A DNA stretch of 49,025 nucleotides from Tissierellia bacterium (GTDB lineage: Bacteria > Bacillota > Clostridia > Tissierellales > Peptoniphilaceae): assembly GCA_030537855.1 (NCBI GenBank), contig JAUNVD010000010.1, positions 1,038-50,062 of the forward strand, given 5' to 3'. Below are positions 1 through 7,418 of this stretch, one piece after another; within the stretch, counting starts at the first letter, position 1; each line of letters opens with the position of its first letter. The translations under genes were made by a program, and so were the position numbers. The notes beneath the pieces were generated by a model that worked only from the letters and a program-made list of their open reading frames with translations, did not search any database and was not told the origin of the DNA.

Positions 1-21
1 ATTTTAGTTCGATTTCATTTA

Positions 22-57
22 AAGACAGATTTTATCAATATAAAATCTGTTTTATTC
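22..57 (+). terminator. Probable rho-independent terminator of a gene upstream of the window
   Basis: An 11-bp perfect inverted repeat (25-35 with 40-50, loop CAAT) is extended by a G-T and two A-T pairs and followed by a short, interrupted T-run. It fits a terminator for a plus-strand gene lying left of the window. It could instead be an operator for the toxin-antitoxin genes that start at 83, since such modules are autoregulated at palindromes; the T-run favours the terminator reading. Confidence 0.55.
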
Positions 58-82
58 CGTTATCTTATAATGAGGTGGTATT

Positions 83-331
83 GTGATCATAAATATTACA
101 AATGCTAGAAAAGAACTTTACCATTTGGTAGAAGAAGTTAATAAAAATCAAGAGGTCATTACAATTACCAATGCAAAGGGAAGTAATGCTGTTCTTATGT
201 CTGAGGAGAATTGGAAAGCAATTCAAGAGTCTTTGTATATAAATTCTGTTCCAGGGTATGCTGAGTCTCTTTTAGAGCTAGCAAATTTACCGAAGGATCA
301 ATTTTTAACGGAAGATGAGGTAACTTTATAA
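83..331 (+). CDS. Phd/YefM-family antitoxin
   Basis: 82-residue antitoxin of a type II toxin-antitoxin pair. The N-terminal part (about 1-50) has the Phd/YefM layout: 'NITNARKELYHLVEEV', a 'VITITNAKGSNAVLMSEENW' strand-helix segment, then an acidic C-terminal tail (about 55-82) that in this family wraps and neutralises the toxin. The start is GTG at 83 with a GAGGTGG ribosome site at 72-78; no ATG lies in frame nearby. The toxin gene begins three bases after its stop, the usual antitoxin-first order. The family normally represses its own promoter. Function is inferred from family resemblance and gene pairing. Confidence 0.85.
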   Translation: MIINITNARKELYHLVEEVNKNQEVITITNAKGSNAVLMSEENWKAIQESLYINSVPGYAESLLELANLPKDQFLTEDEVTL

Positions 332-334
332 TTT

Positions 335-592
335 ATGAAAATTTATTACTCGAAAGAGGCAAAGAAAGATTTAAATCGCTTAAGAGAAGTGAATCTTGAT
401 ACTCAAGTAAAGGCTTTACTTCAACTGTTGAAGGAGAATCCTTTTCAAAATCCTCCAAGGTATGAATCTCTAGTAGGAGATTTTAAAGGATTGTACTCGC
501 GAAAAATTAATTTTAGACATCGATTGGTCTACATGGTTTCAGAAAAGGAAGGAAAAGTTTATATTTTAAGAATGTGGAATCATCGTGTTTAG
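335..592 (+). CDS. Txe/YoeB-family toxin (mRNA interferase)
   Basis: 85-residue toxin of the RelE superfamily, Txe/YoeB branch, which cuts mRNA at the ribosomal A site. The hallmark segment 'FKGLYSRKINFRHRLVY' is present at 50-66. Residues in the places of the YoeB active site are E44, R63 and H83; the chain ends in 'WNHRV', so the aromatic residue that usually follows the last histidine in YoeB is replaced by arginine. Length is normal for the family. It starts three bases after the antitoxin stop and is presumably co-translated with it. The residue comparison is from memory of YoeB. Confidence 0.85.
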   Translation: MKIYYSKEAKKDLNRLREVNLDTQVKALLQLLKENPFQNPPRYESLVGDFKGLYSRKINFRHRLVYMVSEKEGKVYILRMWNHRV

Positions 593-646
593 CTCTTTTT
601 ATATCATGTTGATTCTAAAAATTAGGGAATTGAGAATGAGGTAGCT

Positions 647-1726
647 ATGGCGAATATTGAACTTAAAAATATTAATAAAAAGTATGAAGGGAATCAGGAA
701 CTTACAGTTAAAAATTTTAACCTTAATATACATGATGGAGAATTTATAGTCTTTGTTGGTCCTTCTGGTTGTGGAAAATCCACGACATTACGAATGATTG
801 CTGGATTAGAAGAAATTACTTCAGGGGACCTTTACATCAATGGAGAACATATGAATCACATTCATCCCAAAGATAGAGGGGTTGCCATGGTTTTTCAAAG
901 TTATGCGTTATTTCCCTTCTTAACAGTGTATGACAATATTGGATTTGGGCTGAAAATTCGAGGTATTGATAAAAAGGAAAGGGACGAAAGGATCCAAAAA
1001 GCAGCAGAACTTTTAGGGTTAACAGATTTTTTAACAAAAAAACCTGCAGAATTATCTGGTGGTCAAAAACAACGGGTGGCTCTTGGAAGAGCAATTGTAA
1101 ATAAGGCTTCTATCTTTTTAATGGACGAGCCTTTATCCAACTTAGATGCTAAACTACGGGTTCAAATGAGAGAAGAAATTGTAAGACTTCATAAGACTTT
1201 AGGCGCAACGACGATTTATGTCACTCATGACCAGGTAGAGGCTATGACCATGGCCAATCGTATCGTCATCCTTGACGATGGAATTATCCAACAAATCGGT
1301 ACACCAGAAGATGTTTACAATTCTCCTAATAATTTATTTGTTGCAGGATTTATAGGATCTCCTCCTATGAACTTTGTAAATGTTAAAGTGGAAGGAGAGT
1401 CATTACAATTAAAAGACGGACAGGCCCTTGCCCAACATCCTAAGTATAAGGCTTACTCAGGAAAGTCTGTTGTAGCTGGAATTCGACCAGAGTCTATTCA
1501 AGTGGGAGAAGAAGGAATACCAGTTACTGCTGATTTAGTTGAACTTTTAGGAGCAGATTATAACATTCACACAGAGTTACTAGGTGAAAAAATCATTGTT
1601 CAACGGAAAGCGGCAAGAAGAGAATATCAAGATGGGGAAACATTATATTTACAAGTTGCCCCCCAAAGATTATATCTCTTTGATGAAAATACAGGAGAGC
1701 GTTTAAGTGATGTGGTTGATCTATGA
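647..1726 (+). CDS. CUT1-type sugar ABC transporter ATP-binding protein (MalK/UgpC-like)
   Basis: 359-residue ATPase that would power the importer encoded by the next three genes. Visible motifs: Walker A GPSGCGKST (38-46), Q-loop 'FQSYALFP' (83-90), signature LSGGQ (136-140), Walker B 'IFLMDEP' with D160/E161, and the switch histidine H194. The region after about 235 is the MalK-type OB/TOBE domain, and total length matches MalK/UgpC. The start ATG follows GAGGTAGCT. It is the first gene of the operon and overlaps the next gene by four bases (ATGA). Many bacteria share one such ATPase among several sugar importers, but here it sits with a dedicated permease set. The substrate cannot be read from the sequence. 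Confidence 0.93.
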   Translation: MANIELKNINKKYEGNQELTVKNFNLNIHDGEFIVFVGPSGCGKSTTLRMIAGLEEITSGDLYINGEHMNHIHPKDRGVAMVFQSYALFPFLTVYDNIGFGLKIRGIDKKERDERIQKAAELLGLTDFLTKKPAELSGGQKQRVALGRAIVNKASIFLMDEPLSNLDAKLRVQMREEIVRLHKTLGATTIYVTHDQVEAMTMANRIVILDDGIIQQIGTPEDVYNSPNNLFVAGFIGSPPMNFVNVKVEGESLQLKDGQALAQHPKYKAYSGKSVVAGIRPESIQVGEEGIPVTADLVELLGADYNIHTELLGEKIIVQRKAARREYQDGETLYLQVAPQRLYLFDENTGERLSDVVDL

Positions 1727-2589
1727 AAAATAAATTAAAATTTAAAGATTTCTTACTTTATCTTTGTTTACCTTTATTGCCACTTATCGTATTTTGGTTT
1801 ATACCATTATTGGTTTCTTTTTATATTTCCTTGACCAATTGGGATTATATTTCTCCTTCTTATGAAATGGTAGGATTAACGAATTATTCTTACTTATTAC
1901 AGGATAGCTCTTTTCATAATGCTTTAAAAAACACTTTGGTCTTTGGAGCAGGGACAGTGATTCCTACTTTGATACTAGGGTTTTTAATGGCAATGTTACT
2001 CCATAAGAAGATGAAGCATAAGGCTATATATCAAGCTTTTTTATTTTCACCATGGATTACCCCAATGGTGGCTATGTCCATTGTATGGAGCTGGATGTAT
2101 CGAGGGGATGGTTTGATTAACGTTCTCCTTGGAAAATTTGGAATTTCATCAATTCCATGGCTCACAAGTTCAAAATATGCTTTGACTGCTGTGATTATTG
2201 TGACCATCTGGAAAAATGCTGGGTGGGCTATGATTTTTTATGCTGATGCCCTTAGTAAAATTCCAGAAAGTCTTTTAGAAGTAGGTTATTTAGAAGGAGC
2301 AAGTTGGGGTCAAAGGGTGCGAAAGATTATTCTACCTATGGTATCTAAAACCACCTTTTTTCTAACAATTGTTACTTTAATTAATTCCATCCAGGCTTAT
2401 GACCAAATTTCTGTCTTGACCCAAGGAGGCCCTGCTGGTGCTAGTAGGACATTATTATATCTTTATTACCAGCTGGCTTTTGAGCAATTTAATATGGGTA
2501 AGGCCACAGCATTATCTATGTTAATCGTTGTTCTAACAGCAATATTGGCTTTAATTATGAATGTGATAAGGCAAAGGAGTTGGGTGTAA
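1723..2589 (+). CDS. CUT1 sugar ABC transporter permease, MalF/UgpA-like
   Basis: 288-residue integral membrane protein with about six hydrophobic helices. The cytoplasmic EAA-type loop that docks on the ATPase is seen as 'VGYLEGASWGQRVRKIILPM' (about 187-206). The protein is short, like UgpA and LacF, and lacks the large periplasmic loop of E. coli MalF. The start overlaps the ATPase stop (ATGA), and the next permease begins one base after the stop, so translation is coupled. Together with the 2591 gene it forms the membrane channel. Confidence 0.92.
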   Translation: MKNKLKFKDFLLYLCLPLLPLIVFWFIPLLVSFYISLTNWDYISPSYEMVGLTNYSYLLQDSSFHNALKNTLVFGAGTVIPTLILGFLMAMLLHKKMKHKAIYQAFLFSPWITPMVAMSIVWSWMYRGDGLINVLLGKFGISSIPWLTSSKYALTAVIIVTIWKNAGWAMIFYADALSKIPESLLEVGYLEGASWGQRVRKIILPMVSKTTFFLTIVTLINSIQAYDQISVLTQGGPAGASRTLLYLYYQLAFEQFNMGKATALSMLIVVLTAILALIMNVIRQRSWV

Positions 2590-2590
2590 T

Positions 2591-3469
2591 ATGGAATATA
2601 TTGAAGAACGCTCTTTAGAAGGTGTGAAGAAAAGTAAAAGCCATAAAAAAGTAAAAGGGTTTATTCGTTGGATTGCTTTGGTAGTGGTAAGCTTTATCAT
2701 GGTGTATCCTTTGATTTGGATGTTTTCAAATTCTTTTAAAACAGCTGCATCTATTTTAAGAAATCCTATAAGTCTATTGCCAGATGTTATGAACCTATCA
2801 AATTTTTCTATGGCTTTGGAAATGGCTCCTTTTGACTTATATGTTTTTAATAGTATATTTACTGCGTCAATTATTGTTATTGTCCAGTTATTTCTAAGTT
2901 GTTTACTTGCTTACGGAATGTCTTTTTATGATTTTCCTGGGAAAAAAATCCTATTTGGTGGAATTATTATGACCTATATGTTGCCACCAGCAGCTACTTA
3001 TGTTCCATCCTATGTAATCTTGGCAAAATTACATTTATTAGATTCTTTAGCAGGTATTATTGTTTCAAATTTAGCAAATGTGTTTACAATATTTTTGTTA
3101 ATTCAAACCTTCCGTTCAGTGCCGAAAGAATTAGTAGAGGCAGCTAGAATAGAAGGCTCTACAGATAGACAAATATTATTGAAAGTAGTCATTCCTTTTA
3201 CAAAGTCTACACTATTTACCGTTACTCTTATAAATTTTGTTGCAATGTATAATAATTATATGTGGCCATCTCTTATTACGACAAGTAAAAGCAAGATGCT
3301 TATTTCTGTGGGATTAAATACTTTCTTTACATCCCAAGGAAATTTTACACAAAATTTACCAGGGCTTATGGCGGCAAATAGTATTGCAGTGATTCCTTTA
3401 TTAGTTTTATTTATTGTACTACAAAAGTGGTTTATCAAAGGAATCTCTGATAGTGGAATCAAGGGATGA
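2591..3469 (+). CDS. CUT1 sugar ABC transporter permease, MalG/UgpE-like
   Basis: 292-residue second channel subunit. A charged N-terminal tail (1-25) precedes about six membrane helices. The EAA loop is 'ELVEAARIEGSTDRQILLKV', and the C-terminus 'GISDSGIKG' is the typical end of the MalG/LacG family (often '..GAVKG'). The start codon comes one base after the preceding stop. It is predicted to pair with the 1723 permease in the cytoplasmic membrane. Confidence 0.92.
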   Translation: MEYIEERSLEGVKKSKSHKKVKGFIRWIALVVVSFIMVYPLIWMFSNSFKTAASILRNPISLLPDVMNLSNFSMALEMAPFDLYVFNSIFTASIIVIVQLFLSCLLAYGMSFYDFPGKKILFGGIIMTYMLPPAATYVPSYVILAKLHLLDSLAGIIVSNLANVFTIFLLIQTFRSVPKELVEAARIEGSTDRQILLKVVIPFTKSTLFTVTLINFVAMYNNYMWPSLITTSKSKMLISVGLNTFFTSQGNFTQNLPGLMAANSIAVIPLLVLFIVLQKWFIKGISDSGIKG

Positions 3470-3492
3470 TAAGAACCTAAAGGGAGGTAATT

Positions 3493-4830
3493 ATGAGAAA
3501 ATACAGTAGGTATTTTATCTTTGCATTTTTAATTTTCGGGATCTTACTTACAAGTGGTTGTTCCCAAAGTGCAAAAGAATCGTTGGAAGAAAACAGTGAA
3601 AATCAAGGAGAGAAGAGCACTGCAAGTTCAGGAGAGGTTATTGAAATTGAATATTGGTACGGACTAGGTTCTATTGCTGGACAGACCATGGAAGAATTTA
3701 TAGAGGATTTTAATAATTCTCAAGATAAAGTCCATGTCACTGGAGTACAACAAGCTAGTTATGATGAAACTTTCCAAAAAGTTCAAGCGGCTATTGCAGC
3801 AAATAAGCCTCCAGCAGTATTTATTGCAGATAAAGATATGCAAGAAATGGCTAGAAGAGAAATTACAGCACCTCTTGATGATCTTATGGATGAAAGAACA
3901 CCGAAAGATGACTATCTAGATGTATTTATTGAACCTGCGGAAATCAATGATAAAGTCTATGCTATTCCAGCATTTGGTACAACACAAGTTATTTATTATC
4001 GAAAAGATTTATTAGAAAAAGCAGAGATTGATCCAGAAGAAATGTATGCTTCTTGGGAAAACATCTTTAAATATTCAAAAGAAATTCAAGAAAAAGAAAT
4101 TGCACCTTATGGCCATTTGATTATGTGGGGACCTGATAATCTTGTGGACATTGCTAGAAGTAATGGAGGCCAAATTCTTTCCGATGATGGAACAAAGGTG
4201 ACGATTAATACACCGGAATGGGTGGACTCATGGGAATTTGTTCGTAAACAAGTCTTCGAAGATAAAACAACAAAAATGGAATCTGGAGGACAAGGTTGGG
4301 AATACTGGTATCGTACAATAGATAATGTATTAAACGGTACTGCTGTAAGTTATACTGGTTCTTCAGGAGATAAGGGAGACCTAGACTTTGACATTTTAGA
4401 TTCTGCTGTTCAGCCAGGATATGGAGGAAATCCAGGGAAGCCTGCAGCTTCTGCTCTTTACTTTACCATTCCAGCTTCTGCATCAGAAGAACAACAAAAA
4501 GCAGCTTTTGAGTGGATTGCTTATTTTACCAGTCCAGAAAATTCTGCTAAATGGGCAGAAAAAATTGGATATATACCTGTTAGAAAGTCTTCTATGGAAG
4601 TAGACAGTTACAAAGCATATGTGGAAGAACATCCCTATGCAGTAATTCCTTATCAACAAGCATTAACAGCATTGCCAAACTTTGATGATATTACCAATGG
4701 TAAAATTTACGACGAAATCAGAAAGGCTGCAGATAAAGTTGAATTGGAAAATATTCCTGCAAAAGAAGCGTTAGACGCTGCCCAAGAGCAAGGACAAAAG
4801 GCATTAGATGAATATTTAAAGAGTCAGTGA
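3493..4830 (+). CDS. Extracellular solute-binding lipoprotein of the CUT1 importer
   Basis: 445-residue substrate receptor. A lipoprotein signal peptide ends in the lipobox LTSG-C with the acylated cysteine at C23; a low-complexity Glu/Ser/Asn linker follows, then a type 1 sugar-binding fold beginning 'IEIEYWYGLG'. Late in the protein 'KAAFEWIAYFTSPENSAKWA' is a typical segment of this family. A strong AGGGAGG site precedes the ATG. It is the last gene of the importer operon and is followed by a terminator. No glycoside hydrolase or sugar regulator is adjacent, so the ligand (sugar, polyol or glycerophosphodiester) stays open. Confidence 0.92.
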   Translation: MRKYSRYFIFAFLIFGILLTSGCSQSAKESLEENSENQGEKSTASSGEVIEIEYWYGLGSIAGQTMEEFIEDFNNSQDKVHVTGVQQASYDETFQKVQAAIAANKPPAVFIADKDMQEMARREITAPLDDLMDERTPKDDYLDVFIEPAEINDKVYAIPAFGTTQVIYYRKDLLEKAEIDPEEMYASWENIFKYSKEIQEKEIAPYGHLIMWGPDNLVDIARSNGGQILSDDGTKVTINTPEWVDSWEFVRKQVFEDKTTKMESGGQGWEYWYRTIDNVLNGTAVSYTGSSGDKGDLDFDILDSAVQPGYGGNPGKPAASALYFTIPASASEEQQKAAFEWIAYFTSPENSAKWAEKIGYIPVRKSSMEVDSYKAYVEEHPYAVIPYQQALTALPNFDDITNGKIYDEIRKAADKVELENIPAKEALDAAQEQGQKALDEYLKSQ

Positions 4831-4833
4831 TTG

Positions 4834-4873
4834 AAAAGAAGAGACTTCGGTTTCTTCTTTTTTTCTTTTTTTT
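4834..4873 (+). terminator. Rho-independent terminator of the sugar ABC operon
   Basis: A stem of at least ten pairs (4836-4845 with 4850-4859) closed by the extra-stable C(TTCG)G tetraloop is followed by a long T-rich tract from 4858 to 4873. Confidence 0.93.
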
Positions 4874-4903
4874 AAAAACCTATAATTTTCTATGACTAAA
4901 TTA

Positions 4904-4912
4904 TGATAAAAT
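4904..4912 (+). promoter_or_regulatory. Candidate extended -10 promoter for the B3/4-EEP operon
   Basis: TGATAAAAT at 4904-4912 matches an extended -10 (TGnTAAAAT) and lies 42 bases upstream of the next start. No convincing -35 was found at 16-18 bases spacing, so it is weakly supported. Confidence 0.35.
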
Positions 4913-4954
4913 AAAATATATAATCAATAATCATAACGATAAAGAGAGGGCGAT

Positions 4955-5659
4955 ATGAAAAAATTAAAAATTGATCAAACATTTTTTCAAGTATTCCCTG
5001 AATGCCAACTAGGAATTTTATCAGTAAGTCATATAGACAATAAAAGAAATTTAGAACTATCAGTTGAAATGATAGAGAGATCCAGGCAAATAGGGGAAAA
5101 ATTCATAAGTAATAAGGAGTTTGGAACAAATTCTCTAGTTTTACAATGGAAAAGAGCACAGGAACGATTCCCAGGAGATGAAAGTGCAAAAGTTGGATTA
5201 GAAATACTTTTAGAAAAAATTCATAAAGGAGAAACGATTCCTTCTGTGAATCCTTTGGTAAATATTATCCATAGCATTGCTGTAGAATATGGGGTGAATG
5301 TTTGGGGCGTGGATTCCCAAAGTATTGTTGGAAATCTTACCCTAGTACGTTCTGAAGGTAATGAGTTATTTGTTGATCAAGAAGGTAAAGAAGAGTATCC
5401 AGAAATTGCTGAATTTATATATAAAGATGACCTTGGTGCCATTACCAGATCTTGGAATTGGAAACAAGGGTGTCGAAGTCTTATTTCAGAAAACACGAAA
5501 AATGCAAATATTATTCTTGAACAATTAGACCGAAAAGGAGATTTGGATACAGCTATACGTGAAATGACTTTCCGTATCCAACAACTTTTAGGAGGATATA
5601 TACGAATCAAGCACCTAGACTATCAACATACTTGGTGTTCTCTGGGGGTTAATGGATGA
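4955..5659 (+). CDS. B3/B4 tRNA-binding-domain protein (COG3382-like)
   Basis: 234-residue soluble protein resembling free-standing versions of the B3/B4 editing domain of phenylalanyl-tRNA synthetase beta chain. Diagnostic stretches are 'IPSVNPLVNIIHSIAVEYGV' (around 90-110), 'VWGVDSQSIVGNLTLVRSEG' and 'GAITRSWNWKQGCRSLIS'. The synthetase domain binds or edits tRNA; what the stand-alone proteins do is not established, and hydrolysis of mischarged aminoacyl-tRNA or of amino-acid adducts is only a guess. The ATG follows AGAGAGGGCG. Its stop overlaps the start of the EEP-family gene by four bases, so the two are translationally coupled although no functional link is known. Confidence 0.8.
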   Translation: MKKLKIDQTFFQVFPECQLGILSVSHIDNKRNLELSVEMIERSRQIGEKFISNKEFGTNSLVLQWKRAQERFPGDESAKVGLEILLEKIHKGETIPSVNPLVNIIHSIAVEYGVNVWGVDSQSIVGNLTLVRSEGNELFVDQEGKEEYPEIAEFIYKDDLGAITRSWNWKQGCRSLISENTKNANIILEQLDRKGDLDTAIREMTFRIQQLLGGYIRIKHLDYQHTWCSLGVNG

Positions 5660-6723
5660 AGAAGAAAAGTGGGTTAAGAAAAGTTTTAAAATTTTTATTA
5701 ACCTTAATTATTATTGGATGTGTATTATTTGCTGGACTATTAGCTTATTTAACAGCAACAGAATATAAACCAGAAGCTGTGGAAGATATACCTTTGAAGC
5801 AAGGGCAAAGTATACCAGTAAAAGACGAAATCACTTTAGTATCTTGGAATTTAGGTTATGGGGGCTTAGATGAGGATACAGATTTTTTTATGGATGGTGG
5901 AAAAATGGTTATGGCCAGATCTGCCAAAGCAGTGGCCAATAGCTTGGAAGGAATAGGAAATATATCGGAACAATTAAAAGGTGACTTTTATCTTTACCAA
6001 GAGGTGGATAGACCATCAAGAAGGTCCTATCATATGGACCAAGTAAGATATTTGGAAAAACGATTAGAATATCCAGGACAATTTGCTAGGAACTTTCATG
6101 TGAAATTTATTCCCTATCCATGGCCACCAATGGGACAAGTGGAAAGTGGTATCCTGACACAATCTGTATACCAACCAACTTCTTCCCAAAGAATTAGTTT
6201 ACCTGTTCCTTTTACCTACCCTGTTAGATTAGCAAATTTAAAACGTTGTTTATTGGTAAATAGATATCCTGTAATTGGTGAAAAAGAATTGGTTTTAATA
6301 AACTTACACTTAGATGCCTACGATGACGGAGAGGGAAAAAGGGAGCAGTCCAAAGTATTGATGGACCTTATGAAAGAAGAGTATGAAAAAGGAAATTTCG
6401 TCATTGCTGGAGGAGATTGGAATCAAAGTTTCCAAGAAGGAACTCTTAAATATCCTAGAGCACCAGAAGGTATGTGGAATCCGGGAGAGCTGTTAAGAGA
6501 CGAAGTTCCCAGTAACTGGACCTTTGCTTATGATGATTCTCACCCAACTTCAAGGTTAAATAATAAGCCATATGAAAAGGGAAGTGAAGATACTTGGTAC
6601 TATGTAATTGATGGATATCTTGTTAGTCCCAATGTTGAAGTAAAAGAAGTAAAGACTATTCCATTGGATTTTAAATATACAGATCACGAACCTGTGGTCT
6701 TAAAAGCAAAGTTAATAAAATAA
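5656..6723 (+). CDS. Membrane-anchored endonuclease/exonuclease/phosphatase (EEP) family hydrolase
   Basis: 355 residues. A basic N-terminus and one hydrophobic helix (about 10-33) suggest a signal anchor with the catalytic domain outside the membrane. The EEP fold is marked by N65 in 'SWNLGYGG', E116 in 'YQEVD', H218 in 'NLHLDA', D254 and N256 in 'GGDWNQ', D319 in 'VIDGYLVS', and the C-terminal D343-H344 pair in 'TDHEP'. These are the metal-binding and catalytic positions of DNase I, sphingomyelinase and inositol phosphatase relatives. All are intact, so the enzyme is probably an active Mg2+-dependent phosphodiesterase; the substrate is unknown. It overlaps the upstream gene by ATGA and ends inside a terminator. 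Confidence 0.82.
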   Translation: MKKKSGLRKVLKFLLTLIIIGCVLFAGLLAYLTATEYKPEAVEDIPLKQGQSIPVKDEITLVSWNLGYGGLDEDTDFFMDGGKMVMARSAKAVANSLEGIGNISEQLKGDFYLYQEVDRPSRRSYHMDQVRYLEKRLEYPGQFARNFHVKFIPYPWPPMGQVESGILTQSVYQPTSSQRISLPVPFTYPVRLANLKRCLLVNRYPVIGEKELVLINLHLDAYDDGEGKREQSKVLMDLMKEEYEKGNFVIAGGDWNQSFQEGTLKYPRAPEGMWNPGELLRDEVPSNWTFAYDDSHPTSRLNNKPYEKGSEDTWYYVIDGYLVSPNVEVKEVKTIPLDFKYTDHEPVVLKAKLIK

Positions 6724-6764
6724 AACTTGCCGTTACGTTTTAGTAACGGCAAGTTTTATTTTTC
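6721..6764. terminator. Bidirectional rho-independent terminator
   Basis: A 16-bp perfect stem (6721-6736 with 6743-6758, loop GTTTTA) has a T-rich tract on the plus side (6754-6764). It lies between two convergent genes and covers both stop codons, so it can end transcription from the EEP operon and, with its A-rich left flank, from the PII-like gene. Confidence 0.9.
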
Positions 6765-7418
6765 AATATCAACTAAACCAGAAGCATTCGATACATCTAG
6801 GGTAAATAAGATTCCTGTCCCTGGTTGTTCTATGTCAATTTCCTTCTTTATTCCTGCTAAAATTTCTTCTGTTTTATTTTTTTGAATAAGGATTAACACA
6901 ATTTCCTTTTCTGGTTCAATGTTAAAGTTAAAGAAGGAAGTTTTTTCGTGAACGCCACTTCCTCTTGCATGGATGATGGTAGCTCCTTTTGCTCCCGCAT
7001 TTTGAGCAGCATCAACCACAATGGTTCCCTTATGATTATCCACAATGGCAAAGATAGCTTGATATTCCATTGGTTTTCCACTCCTTTCTCCAGGACTGTC
7101 CATAATTTGACTGGTTCCATAGCATTGATTAATCGGTGAGGAGAAACAAATTCCTTTCCCTGGTTTTTGAAATGAAAAGGTATCTGTCAAATGTTTATGA
7201 AGGGTGATTTCCGTTTCTTGGGAAACCACCATAAGTAATACCTCTTTACGAACTTCATTGATTTCAAGAAAATGGAGAATAGAATCACGTACTGTTCCCA
7301 TTCCATAAAAAATTGTTCCCCCGGTAACTCCATGTTTTTTTGCTTCCTTTAAAACCGTGGAAGCTTTTCCTCGATCGACGATAACAAAGAATAAAGAAGT
7401 GTTATATGGATGAATCAT
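6756..7418 (-). CDS. Tandem PII-like signalling protein (two PII domains in one chain)
   Basis: 220 residues. Two homologous halves of about 100 residues follow one another: 'LFFVIVDRGKASTVLKEAKK' and 'AIFAIVDNHKGTIVVDAAQN' start the halves, each followed by a 'GxTIxxxxG' glycine turn (GGTIFYGMG; GATIIHARG) and ending in 'PGKGICFSSP' or 'PGTGILFTLD'. This is the beta-alpha-beta layout of PII proteins, which sense nucleotides or metabolites and bind partner proteins. The conserved uridylylation tyrosine of GlnB is not evident. The ATG at 7418 was chosen over the longer frame (7448) because AAAAGGAGGG lies eight bases upstream. It overlaps the DUF1538 gene by 17 bases, so that membrane protein is the likely partner. 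Ligand unknown. Confidence 0.82.
   Translation of the reverse strand: MIHPYNTSLFFVIVDRGKASTVLKEAKKHGVTGGTIFYGMGTVRDSILHFLEINEVRKEVLLMVVSQETEITLHKHLTDTFSFQKPGKGICFSSPINQCYGTSQIMDSPGERSGKPMEYQAIFAIVDNHKGTIVVDAAQNAGAKGATIIHARGSGVHEKTSFFNFNIEPEKEIVLILIQKNKTEEILAGIKKEIDIEQPGTGILFTLDVSNASGLVDIEK

Noticed and set aside
66-71. Perfect TATAAT before the antitoxin gene
   Set aside because: It abuts the ribosome site, so the transcript would start too close to the GTG to include it, and no -35 is present.
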